Source: Lawsonella clevelandensis
Lineage (GTDB): Bacteria; Actinomycetota; Actinomycetes; Mycobacteriales; Mycobacteriaceae
Assembly: GCF_003241315.1 (NCBI RefSeq)
Contig: NZ_QFOZ01000001.1
Location: 372,001 to 436,000 of the forward strand
DNA: 64,000 bases
Reading direction: 5' to 3'
Shown: positions 1 through 8,178 of the stretch, one piece after another
Layout of the letters: each line of letters opens with the position of its first letter
How positions within the stretch are numbered: the stretch's first letter is position 1
The notes under the pieces: generated by a model
The model's database searches: none
The model's input: only the letters and a program-made list of their open reading frames with translations
Told to the model about the DNA's origin: nothing
Program-made: the position numbers and the translations under genes

Positions 1-815
1 ATGTCGTCAATCCAGAACAAGCACGTATCGCTGAAGATGCGGGTGCAGTTGCGGTGATGGCTCTTGAGCGTGTTCCTGCGGATATTCGTGCACAAGGTGG
101 TGTAGCACGAATGTCGGATCCGGACATGATCGAAGGCATCAAAGATGCCGTTACTATCCCGGTGATGGCGAAGGCCCGTATTGGCCATTTCGCAGAAGCA
201 CAAGTTCTCCAAGCTATTGGGGTGGACTACATTGACGAGTCAGAGGTTCTGACTCCCGCTGATTACAGCAATCACATCAATAAGTGGAATTTCACGGTTC
301 CTTTCGTGTGTGGAGCTACTAATTTAGGTGAAGCACTGCGACGGATAACTGAAGGTGCCGCGATGATTCGCTCTAAAGGTGAAGCTGGTACGGGTGACGT
401 CTCCAACGCTGTTACGCATATCCGCTCTATTAATGCCAGTATTCGACGGCTACAAGCAATGGACCCGGATGAACTCTATGTTGCTGCTAAAGAACTGCAA
501 GCTCCATACGAGCTAGTGAAAGAGGTCGCGGAAAAGGGAAAGTTGCCGGTAGTTCTTTTTACTGCTGGTGGTATTGCTACACCGGCAGATGCCGCAATGA
601 TGATGCAACTTGGTGCAGATGGTGTGTTTGTTGGTTCCGGCATTTTTAAGTCGGGGGATCCGGCAAAACGAGCTGCCGCTATCGTTAAAGCAACCAATAT
701 GTATGACGATTCTAGTGTTGTTGCTGATGTCTCGCGGAGTCTCGGTGAAGCAATGGTGGGTATTAATGTTGATGATCTTCCTGTCGATCATCGTCTTGCA
801 GATCGCGGCTGGTAA
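1..815 (+). CDS. pdxS: Pyridoxal 5'-phosphate synthase lyase subunit PdxS (5' end cut off)
   Basis: Synthase subunit of the DXP-independent vitamin B6 pathway, which makes pyridoxal phosphate from a pentose phosphate, glyceraldehyde 3-phosphate and ammonia supplied by PdxT. The frame is open from base 3 to the stop at 813-815, giving about 270 residues; the family is usually near 295-300, so roughly 25-30 N-terminal residues lie left of the window. Visible family signatures are VVNPEQARIAEDAGAVAV, the AKARIGHFAEAQ strand, GEAGTGDVSNAVTHIR and the phosphate-binding ADGVFVGSGIF near the end. pdxT follows after 18 bases, the standard pair. Identity is secure; only the start is missing. Confidence 0.97.
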   Translation, partial: VVNPEQARIAEDAGAVAVMALERVPADIRAQGGVARMSDPDMIEGIKDAVTIPVMAKARIGHFAEAQVLQAIGVDYIDESEVLTPADYSNHINKWNFTVPFVCGATNLGEALRRITEGAAMIRSKGEAGTGDVSNAVTHIRSINASIRRLQAMDPDELYVAAKELQAPYELVKEVAEKGKLPVVLFTAGGIATPADAAMMMQLGADGVFVGSGIFKSGDPAKRAAAIVKATNMYDDSSVVADVSRSLGEAMVGINVDDLPVDHRLADRGW

Positions 816-833
816 GGATACTGATTTAGGTTT

Positions 834-1439
834 ATGTCTGCTCCTCTTATCGGCGTTCTCGATATACAAGGTGCTGTCACTGAACATATTGATGCTTTTC
901 AAGCATGTGGTGCCACAACACAGAGAGTCCGTCGGCCTAGTGATCTCCATAGTCTTGATGGACTTGTTATTCCCGGTGGAGAATCTACAACGCTCAGTAA
1001 GCTGCTAACAGTATGTGATATGTGGGAGCCAATAGCAGATTTGCTGCGGGAGGGTCTTCCTGTCTATGGTTCATGTGCTGGTATGATCCTTTTGGCTAAA
1101 GAAGTGCTGGATACGCGTCAAGATGCACGCTGCTTCGGCGCGATGGATACTACTGTCCGCCGTAATGCATTCGGACGCCAAGTGGATTCATTCGAAGCAG
1201 ATTTAACAATTACTCCGCTTGGGATGAAACCGTTTAGAGGAGTTTTTATTCGAGCTCCCTGGGTTGAAAAAGTTGGGAAAGCTGTGGATATTCTCTGCAC
1301 TGTGACTGATACGCACGGTAACACTAATCCCGTAGCAGTTAGGCAGGGGAATGCCTTAGCAACTTCATTCCACCCAGAGCTTGTTACAGATCTTCGTATG
1401 CACCAGTATTTTTTGTCGATTGTGCAGGGTACCATGTAG
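834..1439 (+). CDS. pdxT: Pyridoxal 5'-phosphate synthase glutaminase subunit PdxT
   Basis: Class I glutamine amidotransferase that hydrolyses glutamine and channels ammonia to PdxS. The 201-residue protein starts with the typical GVLDIQGAV strand, has the GGEST glutamine-binding loop, the nucleophile Cys in YGSCAGM, and the His/Glu pair in SFHPEL near the C terminus, so the full Cys-His-Glu triad is present. Length is normal. The ATG at 834 lies close behind pdxS, and the two are presumably co-transcribed. A weak A/T-rich inverted repeat follows the stop and may end the transcript. Confidence 0.97.
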   Translation: MSAPLIGVLDIQGAVTEHIDAFQACGATTQRVRRPSDLHSLDGLVIPGGESTTLSKLLTVCDMWEPIADLLREGLPVYGSCAGMILLAKEVLDTRQDARCFGAMDTTVRRNAFGRQVDSFEADLTITPLGMKPFRGVFIRAPWVEKVGKAVDILCTVTDTHGNTNPVAVRQGNALATSFHPELVTDLRMHQYFLSIVQGTM

Positions 1440-1468
1440 GTTCTGCACGTGTAGATTCTGCATGCTCG

Positions 1469-1507
1469 TTAGCTAGGCAGTACATTGTATATAGCTAATT
1501 TTAGTTT
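1469..1507 (+). terminator. Possible weak terminator after pdxT
   Basis: TTAGCTA at 1469-1475 is the exact reverse complement of TAGCTAA at 1492-1498, and TTTTAGTTT follows. The stem is short and A/T rich with a 16-base loop, so termination strength is doubtful. Its position between pdxT and yebC, in a 150-base gap, is what makes it plausible. Confidence 0.3.
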
Positions 1508-1589
1508 ATAAGGACGTATGTGGTGCTTACAGTACGGATAAACGTATATAAAGATGTATGTACCACGTTGAGGGAAAGGACGTGACACT

Positions 1590-2354
1590 ATGAGTGGCCA
1601 CTCCAAATGGGCGACGACTAAGCATAAGAAAGCTGCAATTGATGCTAAGCGCGGCAAAATGTTCGCCAAGCTTATCAAAAATATTGAGGTAGCAGCGCGT
1701 ACCGGTGGCGGAGATCCGGCTGGAAACCCTACCCTCTATGACGCCATTCAAAAGGCTAAGAAGTCTTCTGTTCCTGCAGATAACATCGACCGTGCTGTTA
1801 AGCGTGGTTCTGGTGCCGAGGCTGGGGGATCTGACTGGGAAACCATCATGTATGAGGGATACGGACCTAATGGTGTTGCTATCCTCATTGAGTGCCTTAC
1901 CGATAATCGTAACCGCGCCGCAGGTGAAGTTCGCATCGCTATGTCTCGTAATGGGGGCAATATGGCAGATGCCGGTTCGGTGAGTTATCTGTTTAATCGC
2001 ATTGGTGTCGTTGCTGTGGAGAAGAAAGACGGCATTAGCGAAGACGATGTTCTTATGGCGGTATTGGATGCCGGCGCAGAAGAAGTTGTCGATCAGGATA
2101 CTACCTTTGAGGTAACGTGTAGTCCCTCTGACCTTGTAGAAGTTCGAAAAGCTGTCCAGGATGCTGACCTTGACTACGAGTCGGCTGAAGCTGAGTTCCG
2201 TGCTGAAGTACAAGTGCCGTTAGAGTTGGACGGTGCGCAAAAGATCGTTCGTCTCGTTGATGCTCTGGAAGAGTGCGACGATGTTCAGAACGTATACACC
2301 AATATGACAGTTTCTGATGAGGTAGCTGCAGAGTTGTATGGCGACGAAGATTAG
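1590..2354 (+). CDS. yebC: YebC/PmpR family protein
   Basis: Member of the widespread YebC family, described in various bacteria as a DNA-binding transcription regulator and more recently linked to translation of difficult peptide sequences; which applies here cannot be read from sequence. The N terminus MSGHSKWATTKHKKAAIDAKRGK is diagnostic (only part quoted: SGHSKWATTKHKKA), followed by the conserved GGDPAGNPTLYDAIQKAK segment and the acidic C-terminal domain ending near residue 254. Length is standard. The ATG at 1590 follows a GGGAAAGGACG ribosome site. In the Mycobacteriales it typically lies next to pdxT and ruvC, as here. Confidence 0.95.
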   Translation: MSGHSKWATTKHKKAAIDAKRGKMFAKLIKNIEVAARTGGGDPAGNPTLYDAIQKAKKSSVPADNIDRAVKRGSGAEAGGSDWETIMYEGYGPNGVAILIECLTDNRNRAAGEVRIAMSRNGGNMADAGSVSYLFNRIGVVAVEKKDGISEDDVLMAVLDAGAEEVVDQDTTFEVTCSPSDLVEVRKAVQDADLDYESAEAEFRAEVQVPLELDGAQKIVRLVDALEECDDVQNVYTNMTVSDEVAAELYGDED

Positions 2355-2435
2355 TTTTCTTCTCGCTAGTACAGACGCTGGTACAAGAAATTGTCTCGCT
2401 TAATTTCATTCCCTTGATGAGTGAGGACGGTGGTC

Positions 2436-3011
2436 ATGTCTCAATCGTGTGTTGTAGGTATTGACCCCGGCCTCACTCGTTGTGGTATTGGGGTAGTGTG
2501 TTTACAACAACATAGTGCAGCGATTAAGCCAGTTGCTGTAGATGTTATCCGAACTCCCATAGATACTGATATAGCGCGTCGTTTACTGGATATATCGGAG
2601 GGAGTATCCACTATTCTTGATCGTTTTCAGCCAGATGCTGTTGCTATTGAGAGAGTTTTTACCCAACATAATCGCAATACTGCAGTGGGAACTGCGATGG
2701 CAGCGGGGGTTGCTGCTATGGAAGCAGCGCGACGTGATATTCCTGTAACGTTTTACACTCCCAGTGAGGTGAAAGCGGCAGTGTCGGGTAATGGCCATGC
2801 TAATAAAGCACAGGTTACTGCTATGGTGACACGTATTCTTGGTTTAGTTGAAGAACCTCGTCCTGCTGATGCCGCAGATTCGCTCGCCATTGCTATCTGC
2901 CATTTATGGCGAAATCCGCTACAACATAAACTTCGAGAAATTCAGCCGCCTTCTTCTGTTGCGGATGCTGTTGGCGTTCTTATGACGAGAACTCGTAGCA
3001 AGGAATTTTAA
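2436..3011 (+). CDS. ruvC: Crossover junction endodeoxyribonuclease RuvC
   Basis: Holliday junction resolvase that cuts the four-way junction held by RuvAB. The RNase H-like fold is evident: first catalytic Asp in GIDPGLTRCG (residue 10), Glu in AIERVF, and the C-terminal acidic cluster DAADSLAIAI. I place the start at the ATG at 2436 because GAGGACGG lies at 2423-2430, just upstream; an in-frame GTG at 2421 would put the ribosome site inside the gene. This gives 191 residues, close to the actinobacterial norm. The stop is immediately followed by the ruvA start. Confidence 0.95.
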   Translation: MSQSCVVGIDPGLTRCGIGVVCLQQHSAAIKPVAVDVIRTPIDTDIARRLLDISEGVSTILDRFQPDAVAIERVFTQHNRNTAVGTAMAAGVAAMEAARRDIPVTFYTPSEVKAAVSGNGHANKAQVTAMVTRILGLVEEPRPADAADSLAIAICHLWRNPLQHKLREIQPPSSVADAVGVLMTRTRSKEF

Positions 3012-3611
3012 GTGATTGCTTCCCTTACTGGCACTGTTACTCGCATACTGTTTGACAGCGTCATCATTGACGTTAGTGGAGTAGGTTATCGCGTCTTTGC
3101 CACCCCGGGTACACTCGCGAACCTAACGTGTGGCAGCACAGAAACATTACTGACAGAGTTGGTAGTTCGCGAAGATGATCTCACTCTTTATGGTTTTGTT
3201 GATGGCAACGAACAAGATCTTTTCATTCTTCTACAAAAAACGTCTGGTATAGGGCCAAAGATGGCGCTATCAATTCTTTCTGTTTTTACTCCTGAAGATT
3301 TATGTAGAGCATTGTCACAAGAGGATATTGCACTACTTCAAAAAGTTCCCGGTGTTGGTAAAAAAGTCGCGCAACGTCTAGTTGTTGAACTAAAAGATAA
3401 AGTTGATGCTGTCGCTGTACAACCGACCGGTGTAGAGGGAACACCGACTACTTCAAGTGTTGCAGTAGAAGTGGAAGAAGCTCTTACCGGTCTAGGCTTC
3501 TCTGCACGTGAAGCAGAAAATGCCATTTCTAGTATTCTTAAACAGCAAACAGATGCAGATACTTCCACTGTTTTGCGAAAAGCCTTAGCGTATTTGGGAG
3601 CACGGTCATGA
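3012..3611 (+). CDS. ruvA: Holliday junction branch migration protein RuvA
   Basis: Tetrameric junction-binding subunit that loads the RuvB motor. The 199-residue protein begins MIASLTGTV with the OB-fold domain, continues with two helix-hairpin-helix segments (SGIGPKMALSIL and VPGVGKKVAQRLVVELKDK), then a flexible linker and the small domain III (EVEEALTGLGFSAREAENAI) that contacts RuvB. The GTG start at 3012 directly abuts the ruvC stop, and its ribosome site (AAGGAA) lies in the end of ruvC. The last codon region overlaps ruvB by 4 bases, indicating translational coupling. Confidence 0.96.
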   Translation: MIASLTGTVTRILFDSVIIDVSGVGYRVFATPGTLANLTCGSTETLLTELVVREDDLTLYGFVDGNEQDLFILLQKTSGIGPKMALSILSVFTPEDLCRALSQEDIALLQKVPGVGKKVAQRLVVELKDKVDAVAVQPTGVEGTPTTSSVAVEVEEALTGLGFSAREAENAISSILKQQTDADTSTVLRKALAYLGARS

Positions 3612-4750
3612 TCGAATTTACAGATGATGATTTTGTTTCTGCGCGGCGAGGACTGTTGGGGGATGAGTCTGCCTCATCTGCCTCCGAAGAAAATGTGCTT
3701 GCTGGGACAGTACTGCGGGGAGAGAATGAGGAGCTAACCCTTCGCCCTACTGATCTCACAACTTTTATTGGGCAAGAGAGAGTCCGAGAACAACTTGATT
3801 TAGTGCTTAGTGGTGCCCGTAGTAGGGGAGTAGTTCCAGATCATATTCTCTTCAGCGGTCCTCCCGGCCTTGGCAAAACATCACTGGCCATGATTATTGC
3901 AAAAGAAATGGGGACTACTTTACGTAGTACGTCTGGACCGGCCCTTGAACGACCTGGCGATCTTGCATCGATACTCTCCAATTTGCAGGAGGGGGACATT
4001 CTGTTTATTGACGAGATTCATCGTATTTCACGTCAAGCAGAAGAGATTCTCTACCAGGCAATGGAGGATTTTCGTATCGATGTCATGGTCGGGAAAGGAC
4101 CTGGCGCTACATCTATTCCTCTGAGTCTTGCACCTTTTACCCTGGTAGGAGCGACAACTCGGGCGGGGCTACTCACTAGTCCACTACGAGATCGTTTTGG
4201 ATATACCGGGTATGTAGATTTTTACGAGGTTGAAGAACTAGAAGAAATTATTGACAGATCCGCGAAAATTCTCGACATCGATATTGCTCCCAGTGGTGCA
4301 GCAGAAATAGCATCGCGTTCACGAGGTACTCCGAGAATTGCGAATCGGTTGCTTCGACGAGTTCGAGATTACGCAGATGTTCGCTCGAAAGGACGTATTG
4401 ACCGGAAGGTCGCGCGCGCTGCACTGTCAGTTTATGATGTGGACGATCTTGGACTTGATCGTCTAGATAAAGCGGTCTTAGAGACCATTATTCGCATGTA
4501 CAATGGTGGACCTGTGGGGCTTTCTACTATCGCTGTAGCAGTTGGTGAAGAACCGAATACTATTGAGGAAGTGTGTGAGCCTTTCCTTGTACGAACAAGC
4601 ATGTTGGCTCGAACTCCGCGAGGGCGAGTTGCGACTGCACGTGCCTGGGAACACTTGGGGTTAACTCCACCGTCTAGCACCTCAGCTACGGGAAAAACTC
4701 ACAATACCAATCAAGCTGGGTTATTTTCAGATAACACTGGCACACTGTAA
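3608..4750 (+). CDS. ruvB: Holliday junction branch migration helicase RuvB
   Basis: Hexameric AAA+ motor that drives branch migration with RuvA. The 380-residue protein has Walker A GPPGLGKTS, Walker B LFIDEIHR, sensor 1 in GATTRAGLL, and the C-terminal winged-helix domain (GGPVGLSTIAVAVGEE, RTPRGRVAT). It is slightly longer than usual owing to an N-terminal extension of about 40 residues before LRPTDLTTFIGQ and a polar tail after the winged helix. The start overlaps the ruvA stop as ATGA. ruvC-ruvA-ruvB form one operon. Confidence 0.97.
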   Translation: MIEFTDDDFVSARRGLLGDESASSASEENVLAGTVLRGENEELTLRPTDLTTFIGQERVREQLDLVLSGARSRGVVPDHILFSGPPGLGKTSLAMIIAKEMGTTLRSTSGPALERPGDLASILSNLQEGDILFIDEIHRISRQAEEILYQAMEDFRIDVMVGKGPGATSIPLSLAPFTLVGATTRAGLLTSPLRDRFGYTGYVDFYEVEELEEIIDRSAKILDIDIAPSGAAEIASRSRGTPRIANRLLRRVRDYADVRSKGRIDRKVARAALSVYDVDDLGLDRLDKAVLETIIRMYNGGPVGLSTIAVAVGEEPNTIEEVCEPFLVRTSMLARTPRGRVATARAWEHLGLTPPSSTSATGKTHNTNQAGLFSDNTGTL

Positions 4751-4800
4751 TGGTGAAAGAATAATAGATAAGCGCATTGCGCTAGTGGGAAGGAAACCAT

Positions 4801-5274
4801 ATGGCTGGTTCAATAATGCTCATCGTTCTCGTTATTGCGATGATCGTCTTCATGCTGCTCGGGTCTCGTAAGCAGAAGAAGATGATGGAACAGCGTTACA
4901 GTATGCTGTCAGAGCTTCTTCCGGGTGATGAAGTATCCACTACTGCCGGTGTATATGGCACTGTAGTAAAAGTTTCTGATACGAAGATCGATCTTATGAT
5001 CGCCGATGGAGTTGTTACGACGTGGGATCTGAACTCCGTACGCGGAAAAGTCGAAGATACTAAGAGCGATCTCGATGAGGAATTAGAAACAGCTGCCCAC
5101 AGCGATAGTAAAGATGCCGATAAGCAGGAAGCTGCGCCTCAGCAGATTACTGAAAATAAACAAGAGGAAATGAATAATCTGATCATTCCTGATACGCCTG
5201 AAGGTCTAGACGGTATAGACGGGAAAGATTCAGATCATCCGAAGGACACTTCCACCGAGGATTCGGATAATTAA
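4801..5274 (+). CDS. yajC: Sec translocase accessory protein YajC
   Basis: Single-pass membrane protein that associates with SecDF. Residues 1-22 form a hydrophobic segment (IMLIVLVIAMIVFMLLGSR), followed by the conserved basic KQKKMMEQR and the small domain LLPGDEVSTTAGVYGTVVKV. After about residue 80 the protein continues as a strongly acidic, low-complexity tail rich in Asp, Glu, Ser and Lys, predicted disordered; such tails are common in actinobacterial YajC. The RBS GGAAGGAAACC sits directly before ATG 4801. It is followed by secD and secF, the usual order. Confidence 0.93.
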   Translation: MAGSIMLIVLVIAMIVFMLLGSRKQKKMMEQRYSMLSELLPGDEVSTTAGVYGTVVKVSDTKIDLMIADGVVTTWDLNSVRGKVEDTKSDLDEELETAAHSDSKDADKQEAAPQQITENKQEEMNNLIIPDTPEGLDGIDGKDSDHPKDTSTEDSDN

Positions 5275-5293
5275 GCAAATGGCCGTAGTCTGG

Positions 5294-5310
5294 AAAAGCT
5301 AACGGCTTTT
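5294..5310 (+). other. Small hairpin in the yajC-secD gap
   Basis: AAAAGC at 5294-5299 and GCTTTT at 5305-5310 pair perfectly around a 5-base loop. It could partly attenuate transcription between yajC and secD, or be without function; the stem is short. Confidence 0.3.
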
Positions 5311-5345
5311 CTGGCTTAAACGTTACTTAAAGGAGTCCGACGACA

Positions 5346-7046
5346 GTGGCTGCTAACCACACGACCGCGACGCCATCGTCGAAGAAATCTACTCAGTATA
5401 TTCTGTTGAGCGTCTTCGCGATCCTCGTGATTTTGATGTATTGCCTTATTTTCTGTACCGGTGGTGGTAAAGGCGCACCTAAACTTGGTATCGATTTACA
5501 AGGTGGTACCCGGGTTACCCTTACTCCTTCCGGTAATCCTTCTGATGATCAGTTGAAGCAAGCTCAGACGATTCTTATGAACCGTGTTAACGGTATGGGC
5601 GTTTCCGGTGCTGAAGTGCAGATTGATGGTGATGGCGATAACCTCGTCATTACTGTTCCTGGATCGAGTGCTGAAGATGCACGTAACCTTGGTACTACAG
5701 CTAAGCTTGTCGTGCGTCCAGTGATGGAAGCTCTCGGCCCTGACAACACTCAGGTGGATCAGCAGCCAAAAGTTAAAGATAAGTCAGATGAAACATCTGT
5801 CGATGTCCGTAAACGTGAAATAGAAGCACTGCGAGAATTCCGACAAGCACCCCTTAATGGTGAAGATGGGAAACCTCTTGCCGCGGATCAACAGTTGCGC
5901 ATTTTGCGTGAAAATGCGTCGAAGATGACATGTCAGAAAGCTGACCGATTTGCCGGTAATGATGATCCTTCGCGTCCGCTCGTCACGTGTGATTCGCAAG
6001 GACAGAAATATATTTTAGGTCCTGCTCCTCTCATTGATCCGAATAATCCGAACGGATCACGTCTTGATGGATCTTTTATCAAAGCTGATACGGTCGAGGG
6101 TGGATTTAACAATCAACAGGGACATACATACGTATCCTTCTCTTTCAAAGGTAAAGGAGTTGATACGTGGGCACGTGTCACTAGCACATACACCGGTAAA
6201 CAAGTAGCTATGGTGCTGGATTCTAACGTTGTTTCTGCACCGTCCATTCAAGAACCGATTAAAAACGGTAATACGCAAATTACTGGTCCGTTTAATACAG
6301 ACGAAGCTGTCTCTTTGGCAAATAACCTGAAATATGGTGCTCTACCACTGAATTTCTCTTCACCAGATGGAACTCCTGGCGGTAAAGTTGACACGATTCC
6401 GGCTACTCTCGGTATTGCATCCCTGAATGCGGGTCTTATCTCTGGTTTAGTCGGTCTCGTCCTCGTTGCTATCTTTGCTCTTGCGGTCTATCGTGCTTTG
6501 GGCGTCGTCACCATAATTTCCTTGGTTGCTACTGGCGCTATGGTGTACGGAAGTTTGGTTTTACTAGGACGCTGGATTGGTTACACACTTGATTTGTCTG
6601 GTGTAGCTGGTCTTATTATCGGTATTGGTACTACAGCAGACTCCTTCGTCGTCTTCTTTGAACGTATTAAAGATGAGATCCGTGAAGGTCGATCCTTCCG
6701 CTCAGCAGTTCCGCGTGGCTGGGCGAAAGCACGTCGTACTATTGTCACTGGTAACGCCGTCACGTTCATTGCAGCGATCGTTTTGTACACTCTTGCAGTT
6801 GGTGAGGTTCGCGGATTCGCGTTCACCACTGGTTTGACTACTATCTTCGATATTTTGATCGTCTTTATTGTCACTTCGCCACTGGTGCTACTTGCTTCGC
6901 ATCTGAAGTTTATGTCGAATCCACGCTTCAACGGTTTGGGCAAGCTGCAGGAGATTACTGCAGAGCGTCGTGCTGCCGCTGCCCGATTAGTTGAAGAAAG
7001 GCGCACCGCCCCGGTTGCTGAAGCTGCTACTGGAGAGGAGAAGTAA
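5346..7046 (+). CDS. secD: Protein translocase subunit SecD
   Basis: RND-family membrane protein that uses the proton gradient to pull secreted proteins through SecYEG. The 566-residue protein has an N-terminal membrane segment (residues about 18-36), the conserved motif LGIDLQGGTRVTL, a large extracytoplasmic domain, and five clustered membrane helices from about residue 355 containing GLIIGIGTTADSFVVFFERIKDE; the consensus Asp in that motif is present. The start is GTG at 5346 behind AAAGGAG. The C-terminal tail is Ala/Arg/Glu rich. It is followed 2 bases later by secF. Confidence 0.97.
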   Translation: MAANHTTATPSSKKSTQYILLSVFAILVILMYCLIFCTGGGKGAPKLGIDLQGGTRVTLTPSGNPSDDQLKQAQTILMNRVNGMGVSGAEVQIDGDGDNLVITVPGSSAEDARNLGTTAKLVVRPVMEALGPDNTQVDQQPKVKDKSDETSVDVRKREIEALREFRQAPLNGEDGKPLAADQQLRILRENASKMTCQKADRFAGNDDPSRPLVTCDSQGQKYILGPAPLIDPNNPNGSRLDGSFIKADTVEGGFNNQQGHTYVSFSFKGKGVDTWARVTSTYTGKQVAMVLDSNVVSAPSIQEPIKNGNTQITGPFNTDEAVSLANNLKYGALPLNFSSPDGTPGGKVDTIPATLGIASLNAGLISGLVGLVLVAIFALAVYRALGVVTIISLVATGAMVYGSLVLLGRWIGYTLDLSGVAGLIIGIGTTADSFVVFFERIKDEIREGRSFRSAVPRGWAKARRTIVTGNAVTFIAAIVLYTLAVGEVRGFAFTTGLTTIFDILIVFIVTSPLVLLASHLKFMSNPRFNGLGKLQEITAERRAAAARLVEERRTAPVAEAATGEEK

Positions 7047-7048
7047 AC

Positions 7049-8167
7049 ATGGCAGAGAATCTTGCTCCGATCGATGTTGACGCTGAGCAATTTGATGAAG
7101 CTTATGGTTCATCAAATGATCCTGCAAAACAACGTCACTCCGGACTCACCCGTCTCTACACTGGTACTGGCGCCTTTGACATTGTCGGTAAGCGTAAAAA
7201 TTGGTATATCGCCAGTGGTGTTATTCTTGCCATCGCTATTCTCTCTATCATTATTCGAGGATTTAGCTTTGGGGTAGATTTCACCGGTGGTTCGAAACTT
7301 AATATGCCGGCGGGCTCAAAGAATATTGAGACATCACAAGTAGAGCAGGTCTTTACAGATACTCTGGGTTTTGAGCCTTCTAATGTTTCTATCGTGGGGT
7401 CGGGATCTGGCCGCATGGTGGAAATCCAGTCACGGCACCTCGATAATGGTCAAGTTGCGCAGATTAAGATGAAGCTGGGGGAGGAGTTCAAACCTGAAGA
7501 CTCTTCTGGACGTTCTGGTGCTTCTGCAATTGGAGACTCGACCGTGTCTAATACATGGGGAACGACAGTAACGAAAAAAGCTCTCTTAGCTTTGGTCGTC
7601 TTCCTCGTTGTTGTTGGTCTGTATATCGCCCTTCGTTTTGAACGGGACATGGCACTAGCCTCATTAGCATCGCTAGTTTTCTGTACATTTACTACCGCCG
7701 GTGTGTATTCCCTCATCGGGTTCGAAGTAACACCAGCAACGATTATTGGCCTTCTCACAATTCTCGCCTTCTCCATCTACGACACCGTCGTTGTGTTCGA
7801 TAAGGTACAAGAGAATGCTGAGGCGGCTCTTCACCATAAGCGACATACTTATGGAGAAGGTGCAAACCTGGCGATTAACCAAACTATTATGCGATCAATC
7901 AACACGACGATCATTTCTATTCTTCCCATTATTTCATTGATGGTTGTTGCGGTGTGGATGCTGGGTGTCGGTACATTACAGGACCTAGCTCTTATTCAGC
8001 TTGTTGGTGTTATCACGGGTACGTACGCATCCGTCTTCTTGGCTACTCCTCTTGTGGTTGATATCAAGAAACGCTTTAGTAAGGATGTCCAGGAACACGA
8101 TAAGTCTGTTATAGAGTTACGCACATCAGAAAGTACTACTAAAACTGTCAAAGCAGCTGCTGACTAA
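7049..8167 (+). CDS. secF: Protein translocase subunit SecF
   Basis: Partner of SecD in the SecDF complex. The 372-residue protein has a first membrane helix near residues 50-70, the signature SFGVDFTGGSKLN, a periplasm-like domain, and five C-terminal helices including FSIYDTVVVFDKVQENA, the SecF counterpart of the proton-path motif. ATG 7049 is preceded by GGAGAGGAG at the end of secD. The intergenic distance of 2 bases indicates co-translation. Length is within the actinobacterial range. Confidence 0.97.
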   Translation: MAENLAPIDVDAEQFDEAYGSSNDPAKQRHSGLTRLYTGTGAFDIVGKRKNWYIASGVILAIAILSIIIRGFSFGVDFTGGSKLNMPAGSKNIETSQVEQVFTDTLGFEPSNVSIVGSGSGRMVEIQSRHLDNGQVAQIKMKLGEEFKPEDSSGRSGASAIGDSTVSNTWGTTVTKKALLALVVFLVVVGLYIALRFERDMALASLASLVFCTFTTAGVYSLIGFEVTPATIIGLLTILAFSIYDTVVVFDKVQENAEAALHHKRHTYGEGANLAINQTIMRSINTTIISILPIISLMVVAVWMLGVGTLQDLALIQLVGVITGTYASVFLATPLVVDIKKRFSKDVQEHDKSVIELRTSESTTKTVKAAAD

Positions 8168-8178
8168 GGTGCAATCAC

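Noticed and set aside
1527..2213. 228-codon reverse-strand open frame opposite yebC
   Set aside because: The other strand encodes a diagnostic YebC protein; the reverse translation has no family features.
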